From contig CAVCMI010000006.1 in NCBI GenBank assembly GCA_963603365.1, forward strand, positions 1-64,000: DNA of 64,000 nucleotides, in the 5' to 3' direction. The stretch comes from F23-D06 sp963603365 (GTDB lineage Bacteria; Bacteroidota; Bacteroidia; Bacteroidales; WCHB1-69). A model generated the notes under the pieces. It was not told the origin of the DNA. It did not search any database and was given only the letters and a program-made list of their open reading frames with translations. A program made the position numbers and the translations under genes. How positions within the stretch are numbered: the stretch's first letter is position 1; each line of letters opens with the position of its first letter. This document shows positions 24,330-32,513 of this stretch, piece after piece.

Positions 24330-25283
24330 TTATTTCTTACGGGCGATAACTTTTTTGCAGGCTTCCGCGATGTGTTCAGTGTCAAGCCCGTGGAGTTTCA
24401 TCAGTTCGTCAGGAGTTCCGCTTTCCCCGAAGACATCGTTTACGGCCACCATTTCAACGGGGACGGGCAGTTCCCGGCACGACAGCTGGCAGATGGAGTC
24501 GCCCATGCCGCCGTTCATAAGGTGCTCTTCGGCTGTGACGGCACATCCCGTCTTGGCAAGGCTGGCAAGCACGGCTTCCTCGTCAAGCGGCTTGATGGTG
24601 GTTATGTCAATGACCTCTGCTGAAATGCCCTGTTCGTTGAGTGCGTACGCAGCCTGAAGTGCCGGATAGACCATGTGCCCGGTGGCAAATACAGTCACAT
24701 CAGTGCCCTCGTTCATGGTGATGGCCTTGCCGATGACAAACGTTGTCTCTGCCGTGAAGTCAGGCACGGCCGGACGACCGAAGCGCAGATATACCGGTCC
24801 CTCGTACTCGGCAGCGGCTATAGTGGCCATCTTCGTCTGGGTGTAGTCGCACGGATTGAGCACAACCATGTTGGGCAGCATCTTCATAAGCCCTATGTCT
24901 TCAATCATCTGATGGGTGGCGCCGTCTTCGCCGACGGTAAGGCCGGCATGGGAGGCGCAAATCTTGACGTTAAGGTTGGAATAGGCTGCCGTCATGCGTA
25001 TCTGGTCGTAAACGCGCCCGCTGACAAAACCGGCAAACGCGGCGGCAAACGGAACCTTGCCGCTTAAGGAAAGACCGGCTGAAATGCCGATCATGTTCGC
25101 TTCGGCTATGCCGACCTGAATGAAACGGTCCGGGAAAGCCGCTTTGAAGTCCCCCATCTTTACGCTGCCTGTGACATCCGCAGTCAAGGCGAAAACATTA
25201 GAATTGGCCTTTCCGGCCTCTAACAAGCCAGCCCCGAAGCCGGAACGCGTATCCTTCATACCTTTGCTCGTGATCTTTTCCAT
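24330..25283 (-). CDS. Transketolase C-terminal-half protein
   Basis: The 317-residue protein covers only the pyrimidine-binding and C-terminal domains of a transketolase. It has the pyrimidine-binding half signature (FIQVGIAEANMIGISAGLS, with the conserved Glu) and the HMVYPALQAAYALNEQ-type C-terminal domain. Split transketolases normally have the N-terminal, pyrophosphate-binding half as the adjacent upstream gene. Here the upstream neighbour at 25357 runs the other way and encodes an outer-membrane protein, so the partner must lie elsewhere or be missing. It starts from a -7 element at 25303-25310 and is followed within six bases by an ECF sigma gene. Confidence 0.93.
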   Translation of the reverse strand: MEKITSKGMKDTRSGFGAGLLEAGKANSNVFALTADVTGSVKMGDFKAAFPDRFIQVGIAEANMIGISAGLSLSGKVPFAAAFAGFVSGRVYDQIRMTAAYSNLNVKICASHAGLTVGEDGATHQMIEDIGLMKMLPNMVVLNPCDYTQTKMATIAAAEYEGPVYLRFGRPAVPDFTAETTFVIGKAITMNEGTDVTVFATGHMVYPALQAAYALNEQGISAEVIDITTIKPLDEEAVLASLAKTGCAVTAEEHLMNGGMGDSICQLSCRELPVPVEMVAVNDVFGESGTPDELMKLHGLDTEHIAEACKKVIARKK

Positions 25284-25302
25284 ACCTTAAAATTTTTGGG
25301 CG

Positions 25303-25310
25303 CAAAAATA
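25303..25310 (-). promoter_or_regulatory. -7 promoter element for the transketolase-sigma operon
   Basis: The minus strand reads TATTTTTG, a perfect TAnnTTTG match 19 bases upstream of the start codon at 25283. It lies in the 73-base gap shared with the divergent gene at 25357. No equally good match was seen on the plus strand for that gene. Confidence 0.5.
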
Positions 25311-25356
25311 CGAAAATTGACAATCGGGAGTTATTGGAATAAGATTTTCTTTTCTG

Positions 25357-28300
25357 ATGGACTTTAGGCACATCGGCATCTTTCTTGTTGTCTGCTGTCT
25401 GCAACACTGCTGTCTGCATGCACAGTATACTTGCCGTTTCGGATGCATAACCCCCGATTCGATGCGCATGCGCTTCGACACGCTCTCTGTGGTCCCCCAT
25501 TCGTTCCAGTTGGAGGGCACGCCCGCTGCCGCCATCGACATTGATTACATCGCCGCAACAATCTATCTGAAAGATTCCGCCCTGCTGGGCAAACCGCTCT
25601 GCTTCCGGTACCAAGTCTATAGTTCCGACTTCTCAGCCCCGCGGCGCCACCGCCCGCTCTCCCTCATTGAACCGCCGCTCCCCGACTTCAGAGCAGCAGA
25701 GAGCCACATCCTGCCGGTGGCCGATGCCGTGCAGGACAACCTGCTCAATACTGCCGGCTCTGTGTCTCGCGGCATCTCTGTCGGAAACCGGCAAGACCTC
25801 GTGCTAAATTCGGCTCTCAATCTCCAATTGTCAGGGAAACTCTCGGATGACCTTGAAATCATCGCCTCCCTCTCAGACCAGAACATGCCGCTGCAACCGG
25901 AAGGCAATACGGAATACATCACCGACTTGAGCAGCGTGTTCATTACCCTGCGCTACAAAAACGTTGTTAGGGTAGACGGCGGCGATATATCCGTGTCTTC
26001 ACCTAATGACGATTTCTTGAAGGTAAACCGCAGCCTGCTCGGCATGAAAGCCGCAGTCAGTTGCCACAATGGCAGCCAGACGGCAAAGTATGTAAACAGT
26101 GCCGGCGGCGGTGTCTCCAAAGGCAAATTTGTCCGGCAAAATATAGAATCCAAAAACGGCGTGCAAGGTCCATATAGACTTTACGGCCCTAACAACGAAA
26201 CCGGCATTGCAGTGGTGGCAGGCTCCGAGCGCGTCTATGTTGACGGAGAACTCAAAACCAGAGGACAAGACCGCGACTATGTGATGGACTACAACACCGC
26301 CGAGCTGACCTTTACCCCGTCTATGCTGGTGACCGAAGAGAAAAGAATTGTTGTATGGTTCGAATGTACAGACCGCAATTATGTGCGGTACAGTTTGTTT
26401 TCGTACAATGAGATGACTTTTGGCAAGAAAAGGCCGCTCACGTTGACAGTTAACTATTATCAGGAACAGGACCTTAAAAACCGGTCAGTTCAGCCAGAAC
26501 TCGACGACAGCCAGAAACTATTCCTCTCCCGGCTTGCTCCTGGCGAGGAGACGGCATATTACAGTCAGGCGGATTCGACGGCGTTCACTCCTGACAGGGT
26601 GCTCTATGCCAAACGCGACACTTTGGCGGCCGGGAAAGAATACGAGGTGTATTGCTATTCTGTGGACAATTCCGAACAATTGTACAGTTTGAGTTTCTCC
26701 TACGTGGGCAAGAACAAGGGCAACTATGTGTTGCAGAGCAGCACCGCCAACGGACGCGTGTTCGGATGGACTGCCCCCGAAGAGGGTGTTCCGCAGGGCG
26801 ATTACGAACCCGTGAGGCTGCTGACCGCTCCGAAGCTGCAGCAGATGGCTACGATCGGCGCGGCGTACCGCTTCGCCCCGAAGTCGCTGCTGCGCGGAGA
26901 ACTTGCATTGTCGAACTATAACAGCAACACGTTCCTGAAAAAGAACGGAAACGCCGGACTTGCCGGCACCATAGAACTGAAGCACGAACAGGGACTGAAG
27001 AAAAAGGATGCCGACACCGCCAAATGGCATCTGTCAACGGAACTGCTGTGGCAGTATCGACAGAAGGATTTCTGTGAGGTGGAGCCCAGCCGCGAGGTTG
27101 AGTTCTCCCGCAAATACAACCTTTCCGACATTGACAGCGAACACTTCGCTGAACAGATGCTGCAGGCTTCTGTGGGCATCGCGGCCCCGCAATGCAGTTC
27201 ATCGAAATATACGCTCAACTGGTATTCACGTCCGGGGAATCTCTCGGCGCTGCGACAGGAGATTGTATCCGGCAGCAGACTGAAAAACATACAGTTCACG
27301 ACTGCCACATCCTGGCTCCTGCAGCAAGACACGCTCCGAAATAGTTCATTCGTCGCGTCAAACAACAACCTCTCGCTGAACATCGGGAAGGTCATTGTCG
27401 GCATCCGGGACCTGTTGGAACATAATATGTTCCGAGACCGTCTTCTGGACACCCTTTGCGCTGACAGTTATGCATTTAATGAAGCCATGCTCTATGTCAA
27501 GAGCGGCGACAGCACCCGGTTCGGGAAGTATGCCCTTTATTACAAAAACAGGATAGAATATCTGCCCTCGGCCGACAGCCTGTCGCGGCATACAGTTCTG
27601 GACGAACTCAGCGTCAACGGCGCTATAGACCGTATCCGTAACCAGCATTTCGGCGTAAAGGCCACATACCGCAACCAGCGCGGCCGTGTTGAGGAAAACA
27701 CCCGTGCCGAGCATTATTATGTGGGAAATCTCGAGTACTCCGGACGTTTCTGGCACAATTTCCTCACGCTGAACACTTATTATGAACTCGGAAGCGGCAT
27801 GGAACTGCGCAGGAGCTACACCTTCATCAAGGTGGCGAAAGGGCAGGGCACTCATGTCTGGAACGACTACAACGGCAACGGGGTGGAGGAACTTGAAGAA
27901 TTTGAGGTTTCAGCATTCCAGGATGCTGCAGACTATGTCAAAGTGTGGCTTTCAGGAAGAGACTACATCAATACCTATAACAGCAAGTTTACGCAAAGTG
28001 TCCGTCTGTCCCCCGCGGTCCTTTGGCGGAACGCCAAAGGACTGAAAAAGTTCATCTCCCGCTTTTCGGATGCCGCCACATTCCGTGCCGGCGTAAAACG
28101 GACCGTCCCGAACGTCAATCCTTTCTTTGCGGACTTGTCGGACACCGGGCTTGTCAGCCGCAATTTGTCGTTCAGCAACACCTTCTCGTTCAACAACAGC
28201 GCCTCCAAATTCGCGTTTGACTTTACGGTGCAGGAGAATCAGAACAAGAACCTGCTTTATTATGGCTTTGAGCGAAACAGCGTGTCCATGCAGCAAGTCG

Positions 28301-28800
28301 TACTGAAAGGACGTGTCGGGAAAAGTCTCGCTTTCCATACCACTTATGAGCATCAGGAGACGGGGAACCAGTCGGAGCAGATGTCCACACGATGCTACAC
28401 GATAAGGCAGCACAGGGTAGGCGAAGAGGTCCGGTATCAGTTCCGTAATGTCTTGAATATGTCTCTGGAGTACAGTTACGGCAGCAAGCGCAACCGTTCG
28501 GGCATTGAGCGGATTTGGACGCACAGTGCACTGCTGGAAGCAGCAGGACGTTTTGCCGAACGAGGTACGGTGACGTCTTCACTGCAGTATGTCTATGCCG
28601 GCGGCAGGATAGAAGAGAGCAACACCGTTTCGTACCTGATGATGAACGGCCTTTCGCTTGGTCAGAATGTCCTGTGGAAGTGCGACTGCCGCATCTCCGT
28701 CACGGAATATATGCAATTGTCTCTCCAGTATGAAGGCCGGAAAACGCAGGGCAACAAATCCGTGCACACAGGCGCCATGACGGTAAAGGCCATGTTCTGA
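25357..28800 (+). CDS. Large predicted outer-membrane protein, unknown function
   Basis: I do not recognise a named family. The 1147-residue product has a signal peptide (about 1-23, ending CLHAQ) and no lipobox. At about residues 270-330 it has the segment GPYRLYGPNNETGIAVVAGS, then RVYVDGELKTRG, DRDYVMDYNTAELTFTP. This kind of motif is also found in SprA and other big Bacteroidetes surface proteins. The second half (about 480-1147) is a series of amphipathic strands rich in aromatic residues, such as FLTLNTYYELGSGMELRRSY, suggesting a large barrel. It is far shorter than SprA (over 2000 residues). Its place just before the por operon makes a secretion-related role worth testing, but nothing proves it. 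Confidence 0.7.
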   Translation: MDFRHIGIFLVVCCLQHCCLHAQYTCRFGCITPDSMRMRFDTLSVVPHSFQLEGTPAAAIDIDYIAATIYLKDSALLGKPLCFRYQVYSSDFSAPRRHRPLSLIEPPLPDFRAAESHILPVADAVQDNLLNTAGSVSRGISVGNRQDLVLNSALNLQLSGKLSDDLEIIASLSDQNMPLQPEGNTEYITDLSSVFITLRYKNVVRVDGGDISVSSPNDDFLKVNRSLLGMKAAVSCHNGSQTAKYVNSAGGGVSKGKFVRQNIESKNGVQGPYRLYGPNNETGIAVVAGSERVYVDGELKTRGQDRDYVMDYNTAELTFTPSMLVTEEKRIVVWFECTDRNYVRYSLFSYNEMTFGKKRPLTLTVNYYQEQDLKNRSVQPELDDSQKLFLSRLAPGEETAYYSQADSTAFTPDRVLYAKRDTLAAGKEYEVYCYSVDNSEQLYSLSFSYVGKNKGNYVLQSSTANGRVFGWTAPEEGVPQGDYEPVRLLTAPKLQQMATIGAAYRFAPKSLLRGELALSNYNSNTFLKKNGNAGLAGTIELKHEQGLKKKDADTAKWHLSTELLWQYRQKDFCEVEPSREVEFSRKYNLSDIDSEHFAEQMLQASVGIAAPQCSSSKYTLNWYSRPGNLSALRQEIVSGSRLKNIQFTTATSWLLQQDTLRNSSFVASNNNLSLNIGKVIVGIRDLLEHNMFRDRLLDTLCADSYAFNEAMLYVKSGDSTRFGKYALYYKNRIEYLPSADSLSRHTVLDELSVNGAIDRIRNQHFGVKATYRNQRGRVEENTRAEHYYVGNLEYSGRFWHNFLTLNTYYELGSGMELRRSYTFIKVAKGQGTHVWNDYNGNGVEELEEFEVSAFQDAADYVKVWLSGRDYINTYNSKFTQSVRLSPAVLWRNAKGLKKFISRFSDAATFRAGVKRTVPNVNPFFADLSDTGLVSRNLSFSNTFSFNNSASKFAFDFTVQENQNKNLLYYGFERNSVSMQQVVLKGRVGKSLAFHTTYEHQETGNQSEQMSTRCYTIRQHRVGEEVRYQFRNVLNMSLEYSYGSKRNRSGIERIWTHSALLEAAGRFAERGTVTSSLQYVYAGGRIEESNTVSYLMMNGLSLGQNVLWKCDCRISVTEYMQLSLQYEGRKTQGNKSVHTGAMTVKAMF

Positions 28801-28830
28801 ATGACGCCCCCTTAACGGCTTCCCTCGTCG

Positions 28831-28856
28831 GACGATGATTATAGACGATGATTATA
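28831..28856. repeat. Perfect tandem 13-base repeat
   Basis: GACGATGATTATA occurs twice without a spacer (28831-28843 and 28844-28856), about 130 bases upstream of the predicted por promoter and 30 bases after the stop of the previous gene. It could be a regulator site or a replication slip; two copies are too few to decide. Confidence 0.7.
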
Positions 28857-28873
28857 ATGGCGGGAATGTCATC

Positions 28874-28887
28874 TGCTGACGTCAGCA
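28874..28887. promoter_or_regulatory. 14-base palindrome TGCTGACGTCAGCA upstream of por
   Basis: TGCTGACGTCAGCA is its own reverse complement, and its inner ten bases are identical to the palindrome at 1450-1459. It is bracketed by direct repeats of CGGGAAT. It lies about 100 bases upstream of the predicted -7 element, so it would suit an activator better than a simple repressor. It could instead be a hairpin near the end of the 25357-28800 transcript, though no T tract follows. Confidence 0.45.
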
Positions 28888-28987
28888 CGGGAATACACCG
28901 GACAGCGCGGAATACTTTAAAAACGGCGGACGGAAGCCAACGGAAAATAAAAAAAAAACAAGCGGCATTGCAAATTAAAAATAATCG

Positions 28988-28995
28988 TATTTTTG
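28988..28995 (+). promoter_or_regulatory. -7 promoter element for the por operon
   Basis: TATTTTTG matches TAnnTTTG exactly and lies 145 bases before the porP start. No convincing -33 TTTG is present at normal spacing, which fits dependence on an activator or alternative sigma factor but may simply reflect a loose consensus. Confidence 0.5.
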
Positions 28996-29140
28996 GCGCT
29001 TAAAAAAAAGAAATGTAATTGCAGCATGTAACTTAATTGTTGAAGAATGGTAAAAGATATACTGAATTAAAGTTATAAAAGCGGGATAATAAAGAATAAC
29101 ATGTTGTAAGACAATTGTTTGAGGAAATAAAAACTAAACT

Positions 29141-30193
29141 ATGCTTATAAGGTCTCGTATAATCCGATGTGCAATTCTGCTTGTGGTTATCCTTTCTGCC
29201 GTGAAAGTCAGCCAGGCGCAGGACGATGCGCAATTTACGCTTTTCCCGTGGGCTTCTTCTTATTACAATGCCGGAGCCATTGGTGAACAGAGCAATACGT
29301 TATGCTTTACAGCCCTTTACAATAACAAATACACGGGTTGGAGTGATGTTTACACGAACGGAGATTCGTTGAAGAAAGACAAGACTGCACCGCACGATGT
29401 TCTTATAAACATAGAGTCATATCTGAAGAAACTGAAAGGATCGATCGGCTTGTCGCTGGTCAACGACGTAATAGGATATTACAACAACATTGGGGTCAAG
29501 CTCGGTTATTCGTACAAGTTGAGGATAGCGGGCGGTCATTTAGGCATCGGCTTGCAGGCCTCGCTATACAACCAGAATATTTCAAAGGACGGTTTCCGTC
29601 CCATCCAGACCGGCGACCCGGTGATTGACAACCTCGGAGAATCGACGATGGACCTTGACTTCAACTTCGGGGTCCAGTACAAATGCGACCAATGGCATGC
29701 CGGCATCAGTTTCACACAAATTGCCAGCGCCTTTGACAAGAACCATGCTTTGAGAGTCTCGGGCGAGAAGAATGCCGTGAACCGTACCCCGCAAATGTAC
29801 GTACATGGCGGTTATACGTGGATAGTGCCGGCAAACCCGAGTTGGGAGGTTATGCCTTACGCGATGGTGAAGACGGATTTCAAGACCTACCAGATAGACA
29901 TTATGGGGCTGGTAAGGTACAACGGCATATTCTGGGGCGGTGCAGGCTACCGCATAAACGACAACATCAACCTTATTTTCGGCGCGCGCCCGTTCTACAA
30001 TTCTTCCAACGTATATCTCAAAGGCCTGGAGGCGGCACTCAGTTACGGCATCACGGCTAACAAATTGGGATACAAACCGAACCGCAGTTTCGGCGACATT
30101 GAAGTCATGGTGCGCTACTGCTTTGACATATACAAGCCGGAAATATTCTCGGGTTATGGGTCAACACGTTACATCTACAAAAATCAGTACTGA
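29141..30193 (+). CDS. porP: PorP/SprF-family T9SS outer-membrane protein
   Basis: PorP/SprF proteins are outer-membrane barrels needed by the type IX secretion system. The 350-residue product has a signal peptide (about 1-26, ending VSQAQ), the family's opening DDAQFTLFPWASSYYNAGAIG, and a repeated strand pattern to the C-terminus. Family length is normally 300-350. It is the first gene of porP-porK-porL-porM-porN, the same order as in P. gingivalis, which supports PorP itself rather than one of the many SprF-like paralogues. Confidence 0.93.
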   Translation: MLIRSRIIRCAILLVVILSAVKVSQAQDDAQFTLFPWASSYYNAGAIGEQSNTLCFTALYNNKYTGWSDVYTNGDSLKKDKTAPHDVLINIESYLKKLKGSIGLSLVNDVIGYYNNIGVKLGYSYKLRIAGGHLGIGLQASLYNQNISKDGFRPIQTGDPVIDNLGESTMDLDFNFGVQYKCDQWHAGISFTQIASAFDKNHALRVSGEKNAVNRTPQMYVHGGYTWIVPANPSWEVMPYAMVKTDFKTYQIDIMGLVRYNGIFWGGAGYRINDNINLIFGARPFYNSSNVYLKGLEAALSYGITANKLGYKPNRSFGDIEVMVRYCFDIYKPEIFSGYGSTRYIYKNQY

Positions 30194-30245
30194 GAAAAAA
30201 TAAATCAGCATCATCAACGTTAGAAAAATCATAAATACGATAAAA

Positions 30246-31676
30246 ATGAAAAGGTTAATTATTATGCTCGCAGTGACAATGGTCGTGCTGTCGTCTTGCA
30301 ACAGCGGCGGAGACGGCCAGCTTGTCGGAGTCAAGGACCGTCCTGACTTCGTCGACCTCGAACCATACGGAATGGTGTATGTACCCGCCGGTCATTACGT
30401 CATGGGGGGCGGCGACCAGGATGTGCCGTTCGCATTGACTCAGCAGTCCAAGAACGTCACGGTAGGTGCGTTCTGGATGGACGAAACTGAAATCACGAAC
30501 AACGAGTACCGCCAGTTTGTCTATTGGGTCCGCGACTCGATTGCACATGTCCTGCTGGGAGACGCCGAAATCGAAGATGCCGAGAAATACGGCCACTACA
30601 AGAAATATGTGAGCGGCGAGAACGAGGGCGAGGTGATAGAACCCAAGATTATCAACTGGAAAGAAGAGATCCCGTGGGATTCTGACAACGAGGAGGTGCA
30701 GGCTGCACTCAGCCCGCTTTTCAATAAGGTGAACACAAGGTTTTACCATTACCGCCCGAATACGACCAACGTGTCGATGTATAATTTCGAGTATTGGTGG
30801 TACGACTTCCGCAATTACCGCGACCCTAAAAACCCTGAGGAGTTCGGTGCCTCTACAAAGGAGTTTGACAAGGACGCTTCCGACTACGGCGGTCTCTACT
30901 GCAACCGTCCGAGCAGTGTAGGCACGGGTTACCAGCGCTTCATCAAACACGAGGTGGTCAATATTTATCCCGACACGCTGTGCTGGGCCCACGACTTTGT
31001 CTATTCGTACAACGAGCCTATGGTGCTGAACTATTTCTCGAACCCGCAGTACGACAACTATCCTGTTGTCGGCGTCAGCTGGAAGCAGGCCAAGGCATTC
31101 TCATATTGGAGGACAATGCTTCGCATGTCATGGCTTTCCACAAAAGAATACGCCAACGAGCACGATTTCAGGCTGCCATCCGAAGCCGAATGGGAATGGG
31201 CCGCACGCGGCGGCAACTCCCTCGCTTCCTATCCCTGGGGCGGTCCCTACACCACCAACAGCAACGGCTGCTTCCTCAGCAACTTCAAGCCTCAACGCGG
31301 CAACTACATCGCTGACGACAACCTCTATCCAAGCATCGTGGCCCACTATTACCCGAACGACTGGGGGCTGTTTGACATGAGCGGCAATGTGGCAGAATGG
31401 TGCGAAGACGCTTTTGACAAGTCTGCCACGAACTTCACGCACGACATGAACCCGCAATATACATATTATGCCCGCAAGGACGACTCTCCTGCCAAGAAGA
31501 GAAAAGTCATCCGCGGCGGTTCATGGAAGGATGTCAGCTATTACACGACCGTCTATGCCAGGTCGTACGAGTACCAGGACACTTGCAAATCATACGTTGG
31601 TTTCCGTAACGTCCAGGCTTTCATGGGACGCCAGAGAGGCGACAACTCATCACAGAGCGCATCACATGTTTATTAG
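30246..31676 (+). CDS. porK: PorK/GldK T9SS ring lipoprotein
   Basis: PorK is an outer-membrane lipoprotein that, with PorN, forms the large periplasmic ring of the T9SS. The 476-residue chain has a lipoprotein signal (VVLSSCNSG, Cys about residue 18) and a formylglycine-generating-enzyme-like (SUMF1) fold. Signature stretches are MVYVPAGHYVMGGG, DFRLPSEAEWEWAARGG, GNVAEWCEDAF and VIRGGSWKD. The fold is structural here; PorK is not known as an active sulfatase modifier. PorL follows after 54 bases. Confidence 0.96.
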   Translation: MKRLIIMLAVTMVVLSSCNSGGDGQLVGVKDRPDFVDLEPYGMVYVPAGHYVMGGGDQDVPFALTQQSKNVTVGAFWMDETEITNNEYRQFVYWVRDSIAHVLLGDAEIEDAEKYGHYKKYVSGENEGEVIEPKIINWKEEIPWDSDNEEVQAALSPLFNKVNTRFYHYRPNTTNVSMYNFEYWWYDFRNYRDPKNPEEFGASTKEFDKDASDYGGLYCNRPSSVGTGYQRFIKHEVVNIYPDTLCWAHDFVYSYNEPMVLNYFSNPQYDNYPVVGVSWKQAKAFSYWRTMLRMSWLSTKEYANEHDFRLPSEAEWEWAARGGNSLASYPWGGPYTTNSNGCFLSNFKPQRGNYIADDNLYPSIVAHYYPNDWGLFDMSGNVAEWCEDAFDKSATNFTHDMNPQYTYYARKDDSPAKKRKVIRGGSWKDVSYYTTVYARSYEYQDTCKSYVGFRNVQAFMGRQRGDNSSQSASHVY

Positions 31677-31730
31677 AAAAATAAAATCACTATTTATTAA
31701 TCATCAATCAAATCTAAATTCAATTAAAAA

Positions 31731-32453
31731 ATGAACGCAATTAACAGATTAGTTAGAACTAACGGGTACAAGAACTTTATGGCAAAACTGTATGGTTGGG
31801 GTGCCGCAGTGGTTATTGTAGGTGCATTGTTCAAAATTCTGCACTGGCCGGGCGCTAACCTTATGCTTATGGTCGGTATGTTCACGGAGAGTGTGATTTT
31901 CTTCCTGTCAGCATTTGAACCGCCTCACGTTGAGTTCAACTGGTCTTTAGTATATCCTGAACTTGCCACCGGCGAAGAGACGCCGTCAGAATCCACGAAG
32001 AGAGAGAAGAAAAAACAGATGCAGGGCGCCAGTGCCACACAACAGCTGGACAAGATGCTCGAAGAAGCCAAGATCGGCCCCGAACTGATTGAAAGCCTTG
32101 CAACAGGCATGAGAAACCTCAGCGACAATGCCAAGAAACTTGCAGGCGTTTCTGACGCTGCAGTTGCAACGGACAGCTTTGTGGGCAATATGACCAAGGC
32201 CGCCGAGTCTGTACGCAACCTCACCCTCAAATACGACAAGGTTGCCGCCTCTCTCGACACCGACAGCAACGCTTCTGCTGCTTACCTTGAAAGCCTCAAG
32301 AAGGCCACCAATGCCGTGAACCAGCTGACAGCCGCCTACGAGCAGACCACCAACTACAAGGCTGAAATGGACAAACTGACCAAGAACATCTCTTCTCTCA
32401 GCACCATTTACGGCAATATGCTGGCAGCTATGGGCGTTCACCCCGGCAAATAG
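31731..32453 (+). CDS. porL: PorL/GldL T9SS motor protein
   Basis: PorL is the inner-membrane stator-like part of the T9SS motor, using the proton gradient with PorM. The 240-residue chain has two membrane helices at about 20-36 and 42-60. A Glu at residue 53 in the second helix (VGMFTESVIFF) matches the essential membrane glutamate of GldL. The conserved FKILHWPGAN loop joins the helices. The remaining ~175 residues form the long, Ala- and Lys-rich cytoplasmic coil typical of the family. Position between porK and porM confirms the call. Confidence 0.97.
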   Translation: MNAINRLVRTNGYKNFMAKLYGWGAAVVIVGALFKILHWPGANLMLMVGMFTESVIFFLSAFEPPHVEFNWSLVYPELATGEETPSESTKREKKKQMQGASATQQLDKMLEEAKIGPELIESLATGMRNLSDNAKKLAGVSDAAVATDSFVGNMTKAAESVRNLTLKYDKVAASLDTDSNASAAYLESLKKATNAVNQLTAAYEQTTNYKAEMDKLTKNISSLSTIYGNMLAAMGVHPGK

Positions 32454-32513
32454 TTTTGAATCATCTAAATCATTTACCTTAATTAAATCCTAACTACAAT
32501 AATACTATAGAAA

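Larger units (their letters stand above)
28801..29140 (+). promoter_or_regulatory. Upstream region of the por operon
   Basis: This 340-base gap contains no plausible gene. It holds, in order, a perfect 13-base tandem repeat (28831-28856), a 14-base palindrome flanked by CGGGAAT direct repeats (28861-28867 and 28888-28894), a long A-rich stretch (about 28944-29015) and a -7 promoter element (28988-28995). The leader before porP would be near 140 bases, long for this window. The collection of elements suggests regulated transcription of the secretion operon, though no binding protein can be named from the sequence. Confidence 0.55.

Noticed and set aside
25357..28800. SprA, the T9SS translocon
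   Set aside because: Length is less than half of SprA and only one short motif is shared, so I kept it as an unknown outer-membrane protein.
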